The notes: a model not told the origin generated them from the sequence alone. Positions 43,958 to 53,872 are shown, counted from the stretch's first letter. The stretch is 54,173 nucleotides of DNA from an uncultured Butyricimonas sp. (GCA_944321845.1 CALUMT010000038.1:1-54173); one strand, 5' to 3'. Made by a program: numbers and translations.

Positions 43958-44656
43958 ATGAAAAACGAGATGCTATTACCGGACACCACGGCCTGTATCC
44001 AGAAATTCAAGGAAACCTTCCGCAACGTTCCCTTGCAGGAAATAGCATCCCTATTTCAGGAGACTAGCCTGCAACATTACAAGAAGGGAACCTTCATATA
44101 CCGGGAAAACACCCATATCTCGGGATGTTATTTTCTCTATTCCGGAACCGTAAAAATCTTCCAGACCGGACAAACCGGCAAGGACCAGATTATCCGTTTC
44201 GGGAAGGAGGGTGATATTTTCGGGTTTCGGTCCGTAATTCGTAATGAACCGGCCTGCACGTCGGTAGAAACCTTATCTGACTGCGTACTGTGCTACATAC
44301 CCAACACCACGATGACCCGGATGCTGATGCAAAGCCACGTGTTTTCCTACGAGATGATGCAAATCGCCTGCAAGGAACTGGGAGATGCCAACCGCTACAT
44401 CCGGGAAATTGCCCAGAAATCCGTGAAATCGCGGCTGGCAGAAGTCCTGCTTATCTTTGCAGATGAATTCGGGACAGAGCCTGACGGGACCCTCCGTTTC
44501 AACGTGACCCGGGAAGATTTAAGCAACTTCGTGGGTACGGCCACGGAAACCCTCATTCGACTGCTCTCCGAGTTGAAAGCCGAAGGGCTGGTGGAATCCC
44601 GGGGAAGAAAAATCACGCTGCTAAACATCCCCGGCCTGAAAAAGATAGCGGAATAA
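43958..44656 (+). CDS. Crp/Fnr-family transcription regulator
   Basis: 232 aa from ATG 43958, one base after the dxs stop; the longer open frame overlapping dxs is a shadow. Cyclic-nucleotide-type beta-roll at about residues 20-135 (YKKGTFIYRENTHISGCYFLYSGTVKIFQ-type pattern with GDIFGFRS) and a C-terminal winged helix-turn-helix (about 165-225; RFNVTREDLSNFVGTATETLIRLLSEL). The phosphate-binding RxS of cAMP-binding Crp is not evident, so the ligand is probably different. It has no N-terminal Cys cluster of Fnr type. The ECF sigma gene begins 28 bases later. Confidence 0.9.
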   Translation: MKNEMLLPDTTACIQKFKETFRNVPLQEIASLFQETSLQHYKKGTFIYRENTHISGCYFLYSGTVKIFQTGQTGKDQIIRFGKEGDIFGFRSVIRNEPACTSVETLSDCVLCYIPNTTMTRMLMQSHVFSYEMMQIACKELGDANRYIREIAQKSVKSRLAEVLLIFADEFGTEPDGTLRFNVTREDLSNFVGTATETLIRLLSELKAEGLVESRGRKITLLNIPGLKKIAE

Positions 44657-44684
44657 TACCCGAAACCACATACACGACTACCCC

Positions 44685-45263
44685 ATGGAAAAACGAACAG
44701 TCATCGATGCCCAGATCTGCAACCTGCTCAACGCCCGTGATCCCCAGGGGATGAAATTACTGTTCCAAACTTACTATAAGCCGCTCGTGTCCTATGCCAA
44801 CACGTTTATCCGGGATTTACAACTGGCCGAAGACATCGTGCAGGAATTCTTCATCGCCCTATGGAACGGGGAAATCCGACAGGAATTAATCCCCGGGTCT
44901 TTAGCTTCATTCCTGCGGGTATTGGTTCGCAATAGGACTTATAACCGGGTGACCAAACGAGACATTCTCACCCGATATGTGGAAGTCGACAAAATAGATG
45001 CCGTCTTTCAGGAATACGACGATTCCCGGGACCATATCGTGAATCTTGTCCTCAAGGAAGTCGAAACCTTCCCCGACCGTACCCGGGAAATTCTGACCGC
45101 CGTATTCGTGAACGGGTTAAAATACCGGGAAGTGGCGCAACGTCTCGGGGTATCGGAATCCACCGTTAAAACCTTGCTTGGCAATGCTATCCGGAAATTA
45201 AGGGAACGCCTGAACCGGGAACAATTCTCCCAATTCCTTATCTTCTTTTGCACGAAAAATTAA
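44685..45263 (+). CDS. ECF-type RNA polymerase sigma factor
   Basis: 192 aa. Region 2 (about 25-90; LFQTYYKPLVSYANTFIRDL, AEDIVQEFFIALW) and region 4 (about 125-180; TREILTAVFVNGLKYREVA, RLGVSESTVKTLLGNAI, RKLRERL) are clear. This is the FecI-like class of Bacteroidetes, which pairs with FecR and a SusC with STN domain; exactly these follow. It lies 28 bases after the Crp-type gene and 88 bases before fecR, so it may be expressed partly from the dxs transcript. Confidence 0.92.
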   Translation: MEKRTVIDAQICNLLNARDPQGMKLLFQTYYKPLVSYANTFIRDLQLAEDIVQEFFIALWNGEIRQELIPGSLASFLRVLVRNRTYNRVTKRDILTRYVEVDKIDAVFQEYDDSRDHIVNLVLKEVETFPDRTREILTAVFVNGLKYREVAQRLGVSESTVKTLLGNAIRKLRERLNREQFSQFLIFFCTKN

Positions 45264-45351
45264 AAATTTTCATTCAAGAGCAAAATTTCTCCGAAAATCA
45301 TTAGACTTTTTTCCATTATATTTTGTACAGAACATGAAAAACGCATGATTT

Positions 45352-46512
45352 ATGGAAAAAAGACTATTAAATCAAGAGATGGAAGAACGGTTGCTTGCTT
45401 TCTTTAACGGCGAACTCGACGAAGCCGCAAACGAGGAAATCAGGCAATGGGCAGATAGCGATCCCAAAAATCGAGCTGCCTATGACGCATTCCTGAAAGA
45501 CTACCTGCGGCTGCGCTGGGCACAGGAAGACCGGCACATTCAAGTCACACGAGCTTGGCAACGCATTTCCGCCACCACCCGGGGCAAACGACAACGCCGG
45601 ATATATTTCACCGTGGCAGCATCTATCGCCATCTTGGCCGTGGCAGCTGCCGTATTCCTATTCATCCCGAAAAAAGCAAACCAACCTTTGGCCCAAAGTT
45701 CCATTCAACCCGTGAAACCGCAAGCCACACTGGTACTTTCCACCGGGAAAAAGATTGACCTAAATCAGGCCCATCTCCCGATTCTGGAGCAGGACGGGTC
45801 CACGGTCAACATTGACACCCTTTCCGGACTTCGCTATGACACCGCAGCACCACAAACCACTCAACTCATATACAACAAAATCATCGTTCCCCGGGGAGGA
45901 GAATACTTCCTCACCCTGGCAGACGGAACTCAAATATGGTTGGATGCCGAATCCACACTGGAATACCCCGTACAATTCAATACCACCGAACGGCGGGTTA
46001 AGCTACAGGGCAAAGCCTATTTCAGCGTAACCCGGGACACCACCAAACCCTTCCTGGTAGAAGTGGATAAATTCTCCATACGGGTACACGGAACGGAATT
46101 CAACGTGAATGCCCATGATGCCCAACGAATCGAAACCGTATTGGTTAACGGCTCCATCGGCTTCAAAGCCAACGCGAAATCCGCCGAACAACTCCTGCAA
46201 CCGCACCAATTGGCCATGGTCAACAGCCTCACGGGGCAAAGTGAAATCAGGGATGTAAACATCCTCCCTCACGTGGCCTGGAAAAACCGGAATATTGTCT
46301 TTGCCAATGAACGGTTGGATAATATCATGGAAGAAATCGCCCGCTGGTACGACGTCCACGTCTTCTTCCAGAACGAGGAATTAAAAGCCCTGCGCTTCGA
46401 CTGTAACATGCCCCGCTACAGCGACATCCGGGAATTATTCTTCTTTATGGAACAGACTTCCAATGCCCGTTTTTACATAAACGACCGAACTGTAATTATC
46501 AGTAAAAAATAA
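45352..46512 (+). CDS. FecR-type anti-sigma factor
   Basis: 386 aa. Cytoplasmic anti-sigma part (1-80; ERLLAFFNGELDEAANEEIRQW), one membrane helix (about 84-105), a periplasmic FecR domain (IVPRGGEYFLTLADGTQIWL, LQGKAYFSVTRDTTKPFLV, VRVHGTEFNV-like section) and a C-terminal DUF4974-type domain (VFANERLDNIMEEIARWYDV). It receives the signal from the STN domain of the SusC behind it and releases the ECF factor. The gene starts at ATG 45352, 88 bases after the sigma gene. Confidence 0.93.
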   Translation: MEKRLLNQEMEERLLAFFNGELDEAANEEIRQWADSDPKNRAAYDAFLKDYLRLRWAQEDRHIQVTRAWQRISATTRGKRQRRIYFTVAASIAILAVAAAVFLFIPKKANQPLAQSSIQPVKPQATLVLSTGKKIDLNQAHLPILEQDGSTVNIDTLSGLRYDTAAPQTTQLIYNKIIVPRGGEYFLTLADGTQIWLDAESTLEYPVQFNTTERRVKLQGKAYFSVTRDTTKPFLVEVDKFSIRVHGTEFNVNAHDAQRIETVLVNGSIGFKANAKSAEQLLQPHQLAMVNSLTGQSEIRDVNILPHVAWKNRNIVFANERLDNIMEEIARWYDVHVFFQNEELKALRFDCNMPRYSDIRELFFFMEQTSNARFYINDRTVIISKK

Positions 46513-46582
46513 GTGATGAAGAATTGAGCCTCTTCATCACCCGTGTTAGTTAACGGCAAATTCAATTGAGCCTGAAATTGCC
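46513..46582 (+). promoter_or_regulatory. Twin hairpins with identical loops between fecR and susC
   Basis: Hairpin 1 has the stem GTGATGAAGA (46513-46522) with TCTTCATCAC (46531-46540). Hairpin 2 has GGCAA-A-TTC (46555-46563) with GAA-A-TTGCC (46574-46582). Both present the same 10 bases, AATTGAGCCT (46522-46531 and 46564-46573), in or at the loop, 42 bases apart. No T-run follows either. The pair lies in the 99-base leader of susC. Confidence 0.6.
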
Positions 46583-46611
46583 AATTATTCATTTAATCGT
46601 TCTACAAATGT

Positions 46612-49600
46612 ATGAAAAAAAGGAAAACCGTGTGCCGATTTCCAAATAAGGCACATCAAAAAATTTGGATGATTATGCGACTATGTATCCTATTCGTCTG
46701 CGTGTTGCAATTCTCCGTCTTCGCCAAAGGCGTTGCTCAGGACCAGGTGGTGAGCCTGGAAATGCAAAACGTGAGCTACTTCGAGTTATTTAACGAAATC
46801 CACCAACAAACGGGCCTACGGTTCATTTACAACACGAACCAGCTCGAGGGCATGCCGACCATCACCGTCCATGCCGACAAACAATCGGTAAAGGATGTGC
46901 TGGAAAACATTTTCCTAAACACCCCCTTCACCTTCTCTTTCGAGCAAAACGTGGTCATGGTGAAAATGAAACAAAAGGACGAAGAAAAAGAGAAAGAATC
47001 CCTTACCGTGAAAGGTATTGTCTACGACAAGAAAAAGCAACCTCTTCCCGGTGTAACGGTACTAGTAAAAGGAACAACATTAGGAGTCTCTACCTCAGAA
47101 AAAGGAGTATTCAAAATAGAGATCCCCAATAAAGATGTGATACTAGTATTCAGCTTCGTGGGAATGGAAAGCAAGGAGGTAAAATTGAATAAGTTGAAGG
47201 ATAAAGAAATTTTGGCCGGAAAGAAAGATTTAGAAGTTGTTCTTGAGGAATCCGTGGAAAGTCTGGAAGACGTGGTTATTACTGGATATGCTAATATCCG
47301 GAAGTCCAGTTTTACGGGGTCTACTACGCAGGTGAAAAAGGAGGAATTATTGAAAGTTTCTCCTGGAAATGTAATTGATGCCTTGCAAGTATTTGATCCG
47401 TCATTGCGTTTGATTAAAAATAATTTGATGGGATCTGATCCGAATACGTTGCCGGAATTTTACATTCGAGGACGTTCCGGTATGGATGGGGTGAAACAGT
47501 TGGATCTCGAAACCTCAGATGTCTCGGAATATGCTTTGACTAATAATCCGAATCTACCGGTATTTATCATGGATGGTTATGAGGTAAGTGTGGAAAAGGT
47601 GTATGATATGGATCCCAATCGGATCTCTAGTATTACAATATTAAAAGATGCTGCGGCAACGGCTATGTATGGTTCTCGTGCTTCGAATGGTGTTATTGTA
47701 ATTGAGACTATAGCTCCACAGCCGGGGAAGCTACGTGTGTCCTATAATTTTACAGGAACCCTGACGGCACCGGATTTGTCCGATTATAATTTGGCGAAAG
47801 CAAAAGAAAAAATGGAGGTTGAATTGGCTGCTGGATTATTGGATCCGATTGACCCTGTTTCTTTTACAGCAGGAGGATATTCGGATAGAGTTAAGGATTA
47901 TAGGAATAAAATGAATGCGATTTATTTAGGAGTAGATACTTATTGGTTGTCTAAACCTTTGCAAATGGAATTTAATCATAAGCATAGTTTGTTTATTGAT
48001 GGAGGAGTGGAAAGCATTCGTTTTTCTTTAGGATTCCGTTATGAGAATCAAAATGGGATTATGAAAAAATCTTACAGAGATAAGATTGGAAGTGAATTTA
48101 AGATTGATTATCGTATTGGGAAATTACAATTAACAAATCAAATAGGATTTGATATAATGAAAGCTCAAAATTCTCCTTATGGTTCGTTTGCGGATTATAC
48201 AAAACAGCAACCTTATCATAGTCCCTATGATCTTCGAACAGGGAAACTTGTAAAAACATTACCTGCTACTTATCAGTCAAACGGGGCTCCCAAGAATCCC
48301 TTATATGAGGCTTTGATGACAACTAATTTTGATCGTAATAATTATAAAGAATTTGCAGATAATGCTATGTTAGTTTGGTATTTTGGGGAGCATTTTCAGC
48401 TGAAAGGACAATTTTCCATGACCTATAAAGAGGAAAAGAGTAAAAGGTTTATAGATCCGGAATCTTCTGAATATGATGTTTATCAAAAACCATTATTTGA
48501 AAAAGGGGAATTGTTTGTGACAGAACAAGAAATATTGAATTGGAATTTAAATGCCTTGTTAATATATACAAATTCTATGGATAAACATAATGTCAATTTT
48601 TCATTAGGATATAATGCAATGGAAAATAAAACGGATTATAAGACTACGCATTATCGTGGTTTCCCAAATTCCTATTTATCAGATGAGAAGTATGCAAAAG
48701 AAATAGTTGATTTACCAAAGATTCAGGATAATCATACGCGATTGATAGGGACTTTTTTGACATTAAATTATACTTATGACAACATTTATTTATTTGATGT
48801 ATCCGTACGTTTTGATGGTTCCTCGGAATTTGGTGCAAATAATCGTTTCGCAACATTTTGGTCGGGTGGGGCAGGGATTAATTTTCATAATTATGATTTC
48901 ATGAAGAACTCATTTATTACATTATTACGGCTGAAAGCGAATTATGGACAAACTGGGAAGGTTAATTATCCTCCTTATGCTGCACGTCATACTTATGAAG
49001 TAATGATGGATGGATGGCATACGACAGGAATTGGTGCCGTTTTGTATTATATGGGAAATACAGATCTAAAATGGGAAAAAGCTAATACCCTAAATTTAGC
49101 TGCAGATTTTGCTTTAGGAAAATGGTTAAATATTGAATTCGCTTGGTATGATAAACGAACAAAAGATTTAATTTCAGACGTAACGATTCCGGTATCTTCC
49201 GGTTTTACTTCGTATAAGGAAAATTTGGGAGAAGTTTTAAATCGAGGAATTGAATTAAATATCAATACTACATTGATAGATCGTAAAGATTGGGGATTAA
49301 ATGTTTTTGTTAATATGGCTCATAATGAAAATGAGATATTAAAAATATCCAATTCATTGAAAGCCTATAATGATCGAGTAGATGATTATTTTAGTGATTA
49401 CTGGGAATGGGTAACAACACCAATGTCTTCTCAAGAAAAATATTCTAGACCTATGATGAAATATGAAGAGGGTGGATCTTTAACTTCAATTTTTGGGATG
49501 CAATCGTTAGGAATTGCTCCTGCAAACGGGAAGGAGTTGTATTTGAATAGAGATGGAAGTGTTACTTATGTGTGGAACTCTGCTCAACAAGTGATAATTG

Positions 49601-50067
49601 GAAATGAAGAACCTAATTTGCAAGGTTCTTTTGGAATAAATGCTCGGTATAAAGGTTTTACTTTGTATACGACATTTTTATTTGAATGTGGAGGAGATGC
49701 TTATAATCAAACATTGGTAGATAATGTGGAGAATGTAAATCTTTGGCAACGGAATGTAGATATGCGGGTGCTTTCTATGCGTTGGCAGAAACCAGGAGAT
49801 ATTACTCCTTTCAAATCAATAAAAGATCGCTATAGAGTAACTCGTCCGACTTCAAGATTTGTTCAAAAAAATAATTTATTAACATTTAATTCACTCTCTA
49901 TTGCATATGAATTTAATTCAAGCATTATCTCTAAATTGAGGTTGAGTTTATTGCGGCTACAGTTTAATATGAAGGATTTAGCAACGTTTTCGACAATAAA
50001 ACAAGAACGTGGTTTAAATTATCCTTTTGCTCGAACTTTTAATTTTTCAATAAATGCTAGTTTCTGA
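46612..50067 (+). CDS. SusC-type TonB-dependent receptor with STN signalling domain
   Basis: 1151 aa. Signal peptide to about residue 43 (VFAKGVAQ), STN domain (about 45-115; LEMQNVSYFELFNEIHQQTGLRFIYN pattern, VKDVLENIFLNTPFTFSF), CarboxypepD_reg (130-210; VKGIVYDKKKQPLPGVTVLV), plug (215-365; EDVVITGYANIRKSSFTGSTT, FIMDGYEVSVEKVYDMDPN, TILKDAAATAMYGSRASNGVIVIET), barrel to the final SINASF. The STN domain and the ECF/FecR pair upstream mark a transducer that switches on its own operon. The first ~650 bases have ordinary composition, then the gene becomes strongly AT-rich. Substrate unknown. Confidence 0.94.
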   Translation: MKKRKTVCRFPNKAHQKIWMIMRLCILFVCVLQFSVFAKGVAQDQVVSLEMQNVSYFELFNEIHQQTGLRFIYNTNQLEGMPTITVHADKQSVKDVLENIFLNTPFTFSFEQNVVMVKMKQKDEEKEKESLTVKGIVYDKKKQPLPGVTVLVKGTTLGVSTSEKGVFKIEIPNKDVILVFSFVGMESKEVKLNKLKDKEILAGKKDLEVVLEESVESLEDVVITGYANIRKSSFTGSTTQVKKEELLKVSPGNVIDALQVFDPSLRLIKNNLMGSDPNTLPEFYIRGRSGMDGVKQLDLETSDVSEYALTNNPNLPVFIMDGYEVSVEKVYDMDPNRISSITILKDAAATAMYGSRASNGVIVIETIAPQPGKLRVSYNFTGTLTAPDLSDYNLAKAKEKMEVELAAGLLDPIDPVSFTAGGYSDRVKDYRNKMNAIYLGVDTYWLSKPLQMEFNHKHSLFIDGGVESIRFSLGFRYENQNGIMKKSYRDKIGSEFKIDYRIGKLQLTNQIGFDIMKAQNSPYGSFADYTKQQPYHSPYDLRTGKLVKTLPATYQSNGAPKNPLYEALMTTNFDRNNYKEFADNAMLVWYFGEHFQLKGQFSMTYKEEKSKRFIDPESSEYDVYQKPLFEKGELFVTEQEILNWNLNALLIYTNSMDKHNVNFSLGYNAMENKTDYKTTHYRGFPNSYLSDEKYAKEIVDLPKIQDNHTRLIGTFLTLNYTYDNIYLFDVSVRFDGSSEFGANNRFATFWSGGAGINFHNYDFMKNSFITLLRLKANYGQTGKVNYPPYAARHTYEVMMDGWHTTGIGAVLYYMGNTDLKWEKANTLNLAADFALGKWLNIEFAWYDKRTKDLISDVTIPVSSGFTSYKENLGEVLNRGIELNINTTLIDRKDWGLNVFVNMAHNENEILKISNSLKAYNDRVDDYFSDYWEWVTTPMSSQEKYSRPMMKYEEGGSLTSIFGMQSLGIAPANGKELYLNRDGSVTYVWNSAQQVIIGNEEPNLQGSFGINARYKGFTLYTTFLFECGGDAYNQTLVDNVENVNLWQRNVDMRVLSMRWQKPGDITPFKSIKDRYRVTRPTSRFVQKNNLLTFNSLSIAYEFNSSIISKLRLSLLRLQFNMKDLATFSTIKQERGLNYPFARTFNFSINASF

Positions 50068-50083
50068 TTAAAAATAAAGCACT

Positions 50084-51568
50084 ATGAAAAAAGATATATT
50101 ATATACTTTATTTATGATAATGATTGGAGGATTCTCATTTTCGTGTAATGATTGGTTGGATGTGGATTCGGATGCTAGAGTGGTGCAAGAAGATCTTTTT
50201 AGTACTGGAGATGGTTTTCGAACGGCATTGAATGGAATTTATCGATTACTTGGGAGTAAGGAATTGTACGCAAAAGAATTAACCTGGGGATTGACAAGTG
50301 TCTTGGGACAAAATTATGAAATATCAAGAATGCCCTATGTTTATCAGTATTTAGAAGAGAGTTATGAATATGATGAGTCGTTGATAATTATCAATTCTAT
50401 TTGGAATAAAGGTTTTCGGGTTATTGCTAATTGTAATAATTTAATACAAGAAGCGGAGAAACAAGATACATCATTATTTGAATTGGGTAAAATGGAAAAA
50501 GATTTGATAATTGGAGAGGCTAGGGGAATACGAGCTATGGTACATTTAGATTTATTACGTCTTTTTGCACCTGCACCAATTGTTGATGATGGAAAGTTAT
50601 ATATGCCATATATATCTCGTTATCCAGAATATCAACCACAATATTTATCTGTTTCGGCTGTGTTAGATAGTGTCGTTTTTGATTTAAAGAGAGCTCAACA
50701 AATGCTTGTATTTCATGATACTCTTTTAAATGTTAGTTCAATTGCTTCTGTTTCAGGAAGGATGCATCCAGATCTAGCCTTTAATTCTAAAGAAGGATTG
50801 TTTTTTGCTTGTAGAGGGACACGGATGAATTATTTTGCAGCATCTGCTTTGTTAGCTCGTGTTTATCTTTATAAGAATGATAAAAAAAATGCTTATGATA
50901 ATGCAGAGGCTGTTTATCAATTTGCTTCTAGGCGAAAATGGTTTACTTTTACTTCTTCTTCTAATATGGCTCCTCCAGATAATAATAGTATTTATCGTAA
51001 AATGTATGATGATATTATTTTTGCAGCAGTTAATAATGATTTATATGATCTTTGGACTACATCATTTCAAACAGGAGAAGGATTTTTTTTAAAGAATGTT
51101 GATGAAATCTTTGGTAGTGATTTGGATGATTTTCGAAAAATAAAGTTAATAGAGGTGGATGGTTCTCCTCGTCGTTGGTTGATGCCTACAGGTAATCAAA
51201 ATAATTATCCAACACTAGAAATAATTAAATATCAGGGTCCTTTGGCTCCAATTATTCGTTTGAGTGAAGTTGTGTATATTATGTGTGAATGTTTAGCAGA
51301 GACAGATTTATCTAAAGCAATAGAATTGTTAGAATGGGTACGAATAGCGAGAGGTGCAAAAACTCCTTTAGATAAAGGAATGAATAAAACGGAGTTTTTG
51401 GAGAGATTATATAATGAAATAATTAGAGAATCAATGTCAGAAGGTCAAAGTTTTTTTATGCATAAAAGATTAAATCGCTTAATGTACAATGGGGAATTTC
51501 CTGTAGATATGACAGAGCGTTGGATTTTGCCTATACCATATGATGAATCAGCCTATATGAATCTTTAA
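50084..51568 (+). CDS. SusD/RagB-like surface lipoprotein
   Basis: 494 aa. Lipobox SFSCN at Cys 21. LDVDSDARVVQEDLFSTGDGFRTALNGIYRLL-type start, IIGEARGIRAMVHLDLLRLFAPAP, ASALLARVYLYKNDKKNAYDNA and RLSEVVYIMCECLAETDLSKAIELL show the tetratricopeptide-like core and SusD signature. Binding partner of the SusC before it, from which it is separated by 16 bases. AT-rich throughout (about one third GC by eye). Confidence 0.92.
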   Translation: MKKDILYTLFMIMIGGFSFSCNDWLDVDSDARVVQEDLFSTGDGFRTALNGIYRLLGSKELYAKELTWGLTSVLGQNYEISRMPYVYQYLEESYEYDESLIIINSIWNKGFRVIANCNNLIQEAEKQDTSLFELGKMEKDLIIGEARGIRAMVHLDLLRLFAPAPIVDDGKLYMPYISRYPEYQPQYLSVSAVLDSVVFDLKRAQQMLVFHDTLLNVSSIASVSGRMHPDLAFNSKEGLFFACRGTRMNYFAASALLARVYLYKNDKKNAYDNAEAVYQFASRRKWFTFTSSSNMAPPDNNSIYRKMYDDIIFAAVNNDLYDLWTTSFQTGEGFFLKNVDEIFGSDLDDFRKIKLIEVDGSPRRWLMPTGNQNNYPTLEIIKYQGPLAPIIRLSEVVYIMCECLAETDLSKAIELLEWVRIARGAKTPLDKGMNKTEFLERLYNEIIRESMSEGQSFFMHKRLNRLMYNGEFPVDMTERWILPIPYDESAYMNL

Positions 51569-51579
51569 ATTTGAAAGTT

Positions 51580-52269
51580 ATGAGAATTTTTTGGAAAATC
51601 GTCATTTTATCTTGTTTTATTAGTTGTCAAGAAGCGAGTTTTTCAACTTATGATACAAAGAATTATGTGCAATTTGTGTCTTCATTGGAAGATTCGACTG
51701 TTGTATCATTTACTTTTTATCCAGAACAAAATGAGATATTATGGCCTTTGCCGGTAGAAATATCTGGAATACCTGTTGAACAGAAATTGTCATATAGAAT
51801 AATCGTTGATAAGGAACGTACAACAGCTATTGAGGGAACACATTTTGATTTATCTGCAGACATGGACATTAAACCTTGGGCTGTTAGAGATACATGTTGG
51901 TTAAAATTGAAGAGGATGCCGGAGATGAAAACGAAAGAGTTTCGAATTGTATTGCGAATTATAGATTCTAGAGAGTTATTACAGGGGCAATTAGATTATT
52001 CGATAGCAATTATTCGTGTAAATGATAAAATTACTCAACCTGGATGGTGGGATGGTAATATTGTTCAGTTTTATTTAGGAGAATATAGTGATAAAAAATT
52101 TAGTCTTTTTATAGAAGTTACAGGAAAAGCAGATTTATCAGATGTTTCAAAAAGTGAACTTAGAATGTATAGTTTGCAATTTAAATATTGGTTGCAAGAA
52201 CAAAAAGAAAAAGGTAATACGATAAAAGAGGATGATGGCGAAGAAATGACAGTGCGAATAAGAGGGTAA
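51580..52269 (+). CDS. DUF4843-like surface lipoprotein
   Basis: 229 aa from ATG 51580; an in-frame TTG lies at 51571. Lipobox SCFISC. YDTKNYVQFVSSLEDST near the N terminus, the central ISGIPVEQKLSYRIIVDKERTTAIEGTHF pattern (Calx-beta-like strand-turn) and the GWWDGNIVQFYLGEYSDKK segment are typical of DUF4843 proteins that follow SusD in Bacteroidales loci. Role unknown; probably an accessory surface protein of the import complex. 11 bases after susD, 20 before the PKD-like gene. Confidence 0.85.
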   Translation: MRIFWKIVILSCFISCQEASFSTYDTKNYVQFVSSLEDSTVVSFTFYPEQNEILWPLPVEISGIPVEQKLSYRIIVDKERTTAIEGTHFDLSADMDIKPWAVRDTCWLKLKRMPEMKTKEFRIVLRIIDSRELLQGQLDYSIAIIRVNDKITQPGWWDGNIVQFYLGEYSDKKFSLFIEVTGKADLSDVSKSELRMYSLQFKYWLQEQKEKGNTIKEDDGEEMTVRIRG

Positions 52270-52289
52270 TTATAATAAAATTTATCAAA

Positions 52290-53828
52290 ATGAAGCAAAT
52301 GGTATTTTTATTGTTTGTAATGCTATTAGGCTTACAAGCATGCTATAAAGATAAAGGAAATTATGAATATGCTGATTCAAATAGTATATCTATAGTTTTA
52401 AATCCTACTAATAAACAAGCTTATCTGGGTGAACCGTATATATATTTTCCCCAAATTAAATTTACAAATAAGAGTGATACAAGTAATTTTGAGTATTGGT
52501 GGGAATCAATAGATTTAGGGTATGAAGATACTCTTTGTATAGGGCGAGAATTGAATTTTATTCCTGATCGAGTTGGTTTAATTAATACGAGATTGTGTGT
52601 GAGAGAATTAGCTACGGGTGTTATTACGATGTCTGACCTACAGTTACGTTCTGAATCTCCTTATGCTAAGGGTTGGTTAATTTTGTCTGAAAACGGTGGT
52701 AAAACATTATTGTCGTATATTCGTCCTGGGTATGAAAATAGAGAAGATGTTACAAAACGTATCTACTCTACTTTTTTAGATATATATAATCAGTTATATC
52801 CAAACGAGTATTTAGGAAATGAACCTTATTGTTTAAAGCAAGTCATGAATATGTCAGAGAGTGCTGTATTGATTTTACAAAACAACAATTCACTTTATTT
52901 AGATGGAAGTACATATCAGAAAATAATGACTATGGATAAAGAATTTATAGGGGAAGTTTATCCTGAAGGTTTTATAATAAAAGATTTCTTTTATGGAGCT
53001 AGTCCAGATGTACTATTAGGAGTATCTGGAGAGGTGTATTCTCGTGATTATATGGGACAGGGAGAATATCAACCCTTATTTTTGGAGGCATTTTCAAATA
53101 TTCCAGTGCAGTATCAGGGGAAACCGTTGAAGGCAGACCAATTAATTTATACAATGCCTTCTAAAGCTGGATTTTTTGGATTGCATGAAATAGAGGAAAA
53201 TCGGATATTATGGATACTTACTAATCATAATATTAGAGGGAATATAGTGGGTTCTAATATGATTGTAGAAGATGATCAATCTTACATTGATTTAAATAAT
53301 TTGGATGATAATGAATTAATATATGCTGGAACTTGTGAAGCATTTAATAATTCAGCAACACTATTGGTGTTATGTAAGAATGGAGATAAGGTGTATTCTC
53401 AGAAACAAGGAGTTTCTGTCTCAACTCTTTCTTCTGAATATTTAGATGTAAAAGATGTTGTATTACGAAATTTTGAAATTTCCAATGTTTCAAAAAGTAC
53501 TAAATTTTATACATTGGAAACTCGACCATATTTGTTTTTTGCTATAAATAATATGTTATATTGGTATGATATAAATTCTGGGATTATTAAAGATTTCTTT
53601 TCTTTTCAGGAGGGAGAAGAAATTGTAGAGATGGGTTCAAATCCTCAAGAATCCGAATTAGGTGTTCTCTTAAAGAATGGAACTTTTATTATATTGAATA
53701 TCGAAAACGAGAAATTATATAAAGGTGAGAAGGTTTATGAATTATCCGTGCCAGGAGAGGGAGTTAGTTTAATGTATAAATATCCAAATTATTCCAGTTA
53801 TATGTTTAGAACCATTCAGCCTGATTGA
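52290..53828 (+). CDS. PKD-like family surface lipoprotein
   Basis: 512 aa. Lipobox LGLQAC (Cys 18), followed by YKDKGNYEYADSNSISI, the conserved start of PKD-like lipoproteins of Bacteroidales SusC/D loci. A PKD/Ig-like unit (about 25-110) is followed by a long propeller-like part (AKGWLILSENGGKTLLSYIRPG, PEGFIIKDFFYGASPDVLLGVSGEVYSRD, FEISNVSKSTKFYTLETRPYLFFA). Likely binds the nutrient at the surface. Last gene of the AT-rich block (20 of 60 bases G/C in a sample line); no terminator is visible before the ABC gene. Confidence 0.85.
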   Translation: MKQMVFLLFVMLLGLQACYKDKGNYEYADSNSISIVLNPTNKQAYLGEPYIYFPQIKFTNKSDTSNFEYWWESIDLGYEDTLCIGRELNFIPDRVGLINTRLCVRELATGVITMSDLQLRSESPYAKGWLILSENGGKTLLSYIRPGYENREDVTKRIYSTFLDIYNQLYPNEYLGNEPYCLKQVMNMSESAVLILQNNNSLYLDGSTYQKIMTMDKEFIGEVYPEGFIIKDFFYGASPDVLLGVSGEVYSRDYMGQGEYQPLFLEAFSNIPVQYQGKPLKADQLIYTMPSKAGFFGLHEIEENRILWILTNHNIRGNIVGSNMIVEDDQSYIDLNNLDDNELIYAGTCEAFNNSATLLVLCKNGDKVYSQKQGVSVSTLSSEYLDVKDVVLRNFEISNVSKSTKFYTLETRPYLFFAINNMLYWYDINSGIIKDFFSFQEGEEIVEMGSNPQESELGVLLKNGTFIILNIENEKLYKGEKVYELSVPGEGVSLMYKYPNYSSYMFRTIQPD

Positions 53829-53872
53829 TTTTATGTTGATAAAGAATTGTATGTATTAAATATTATCACTTT

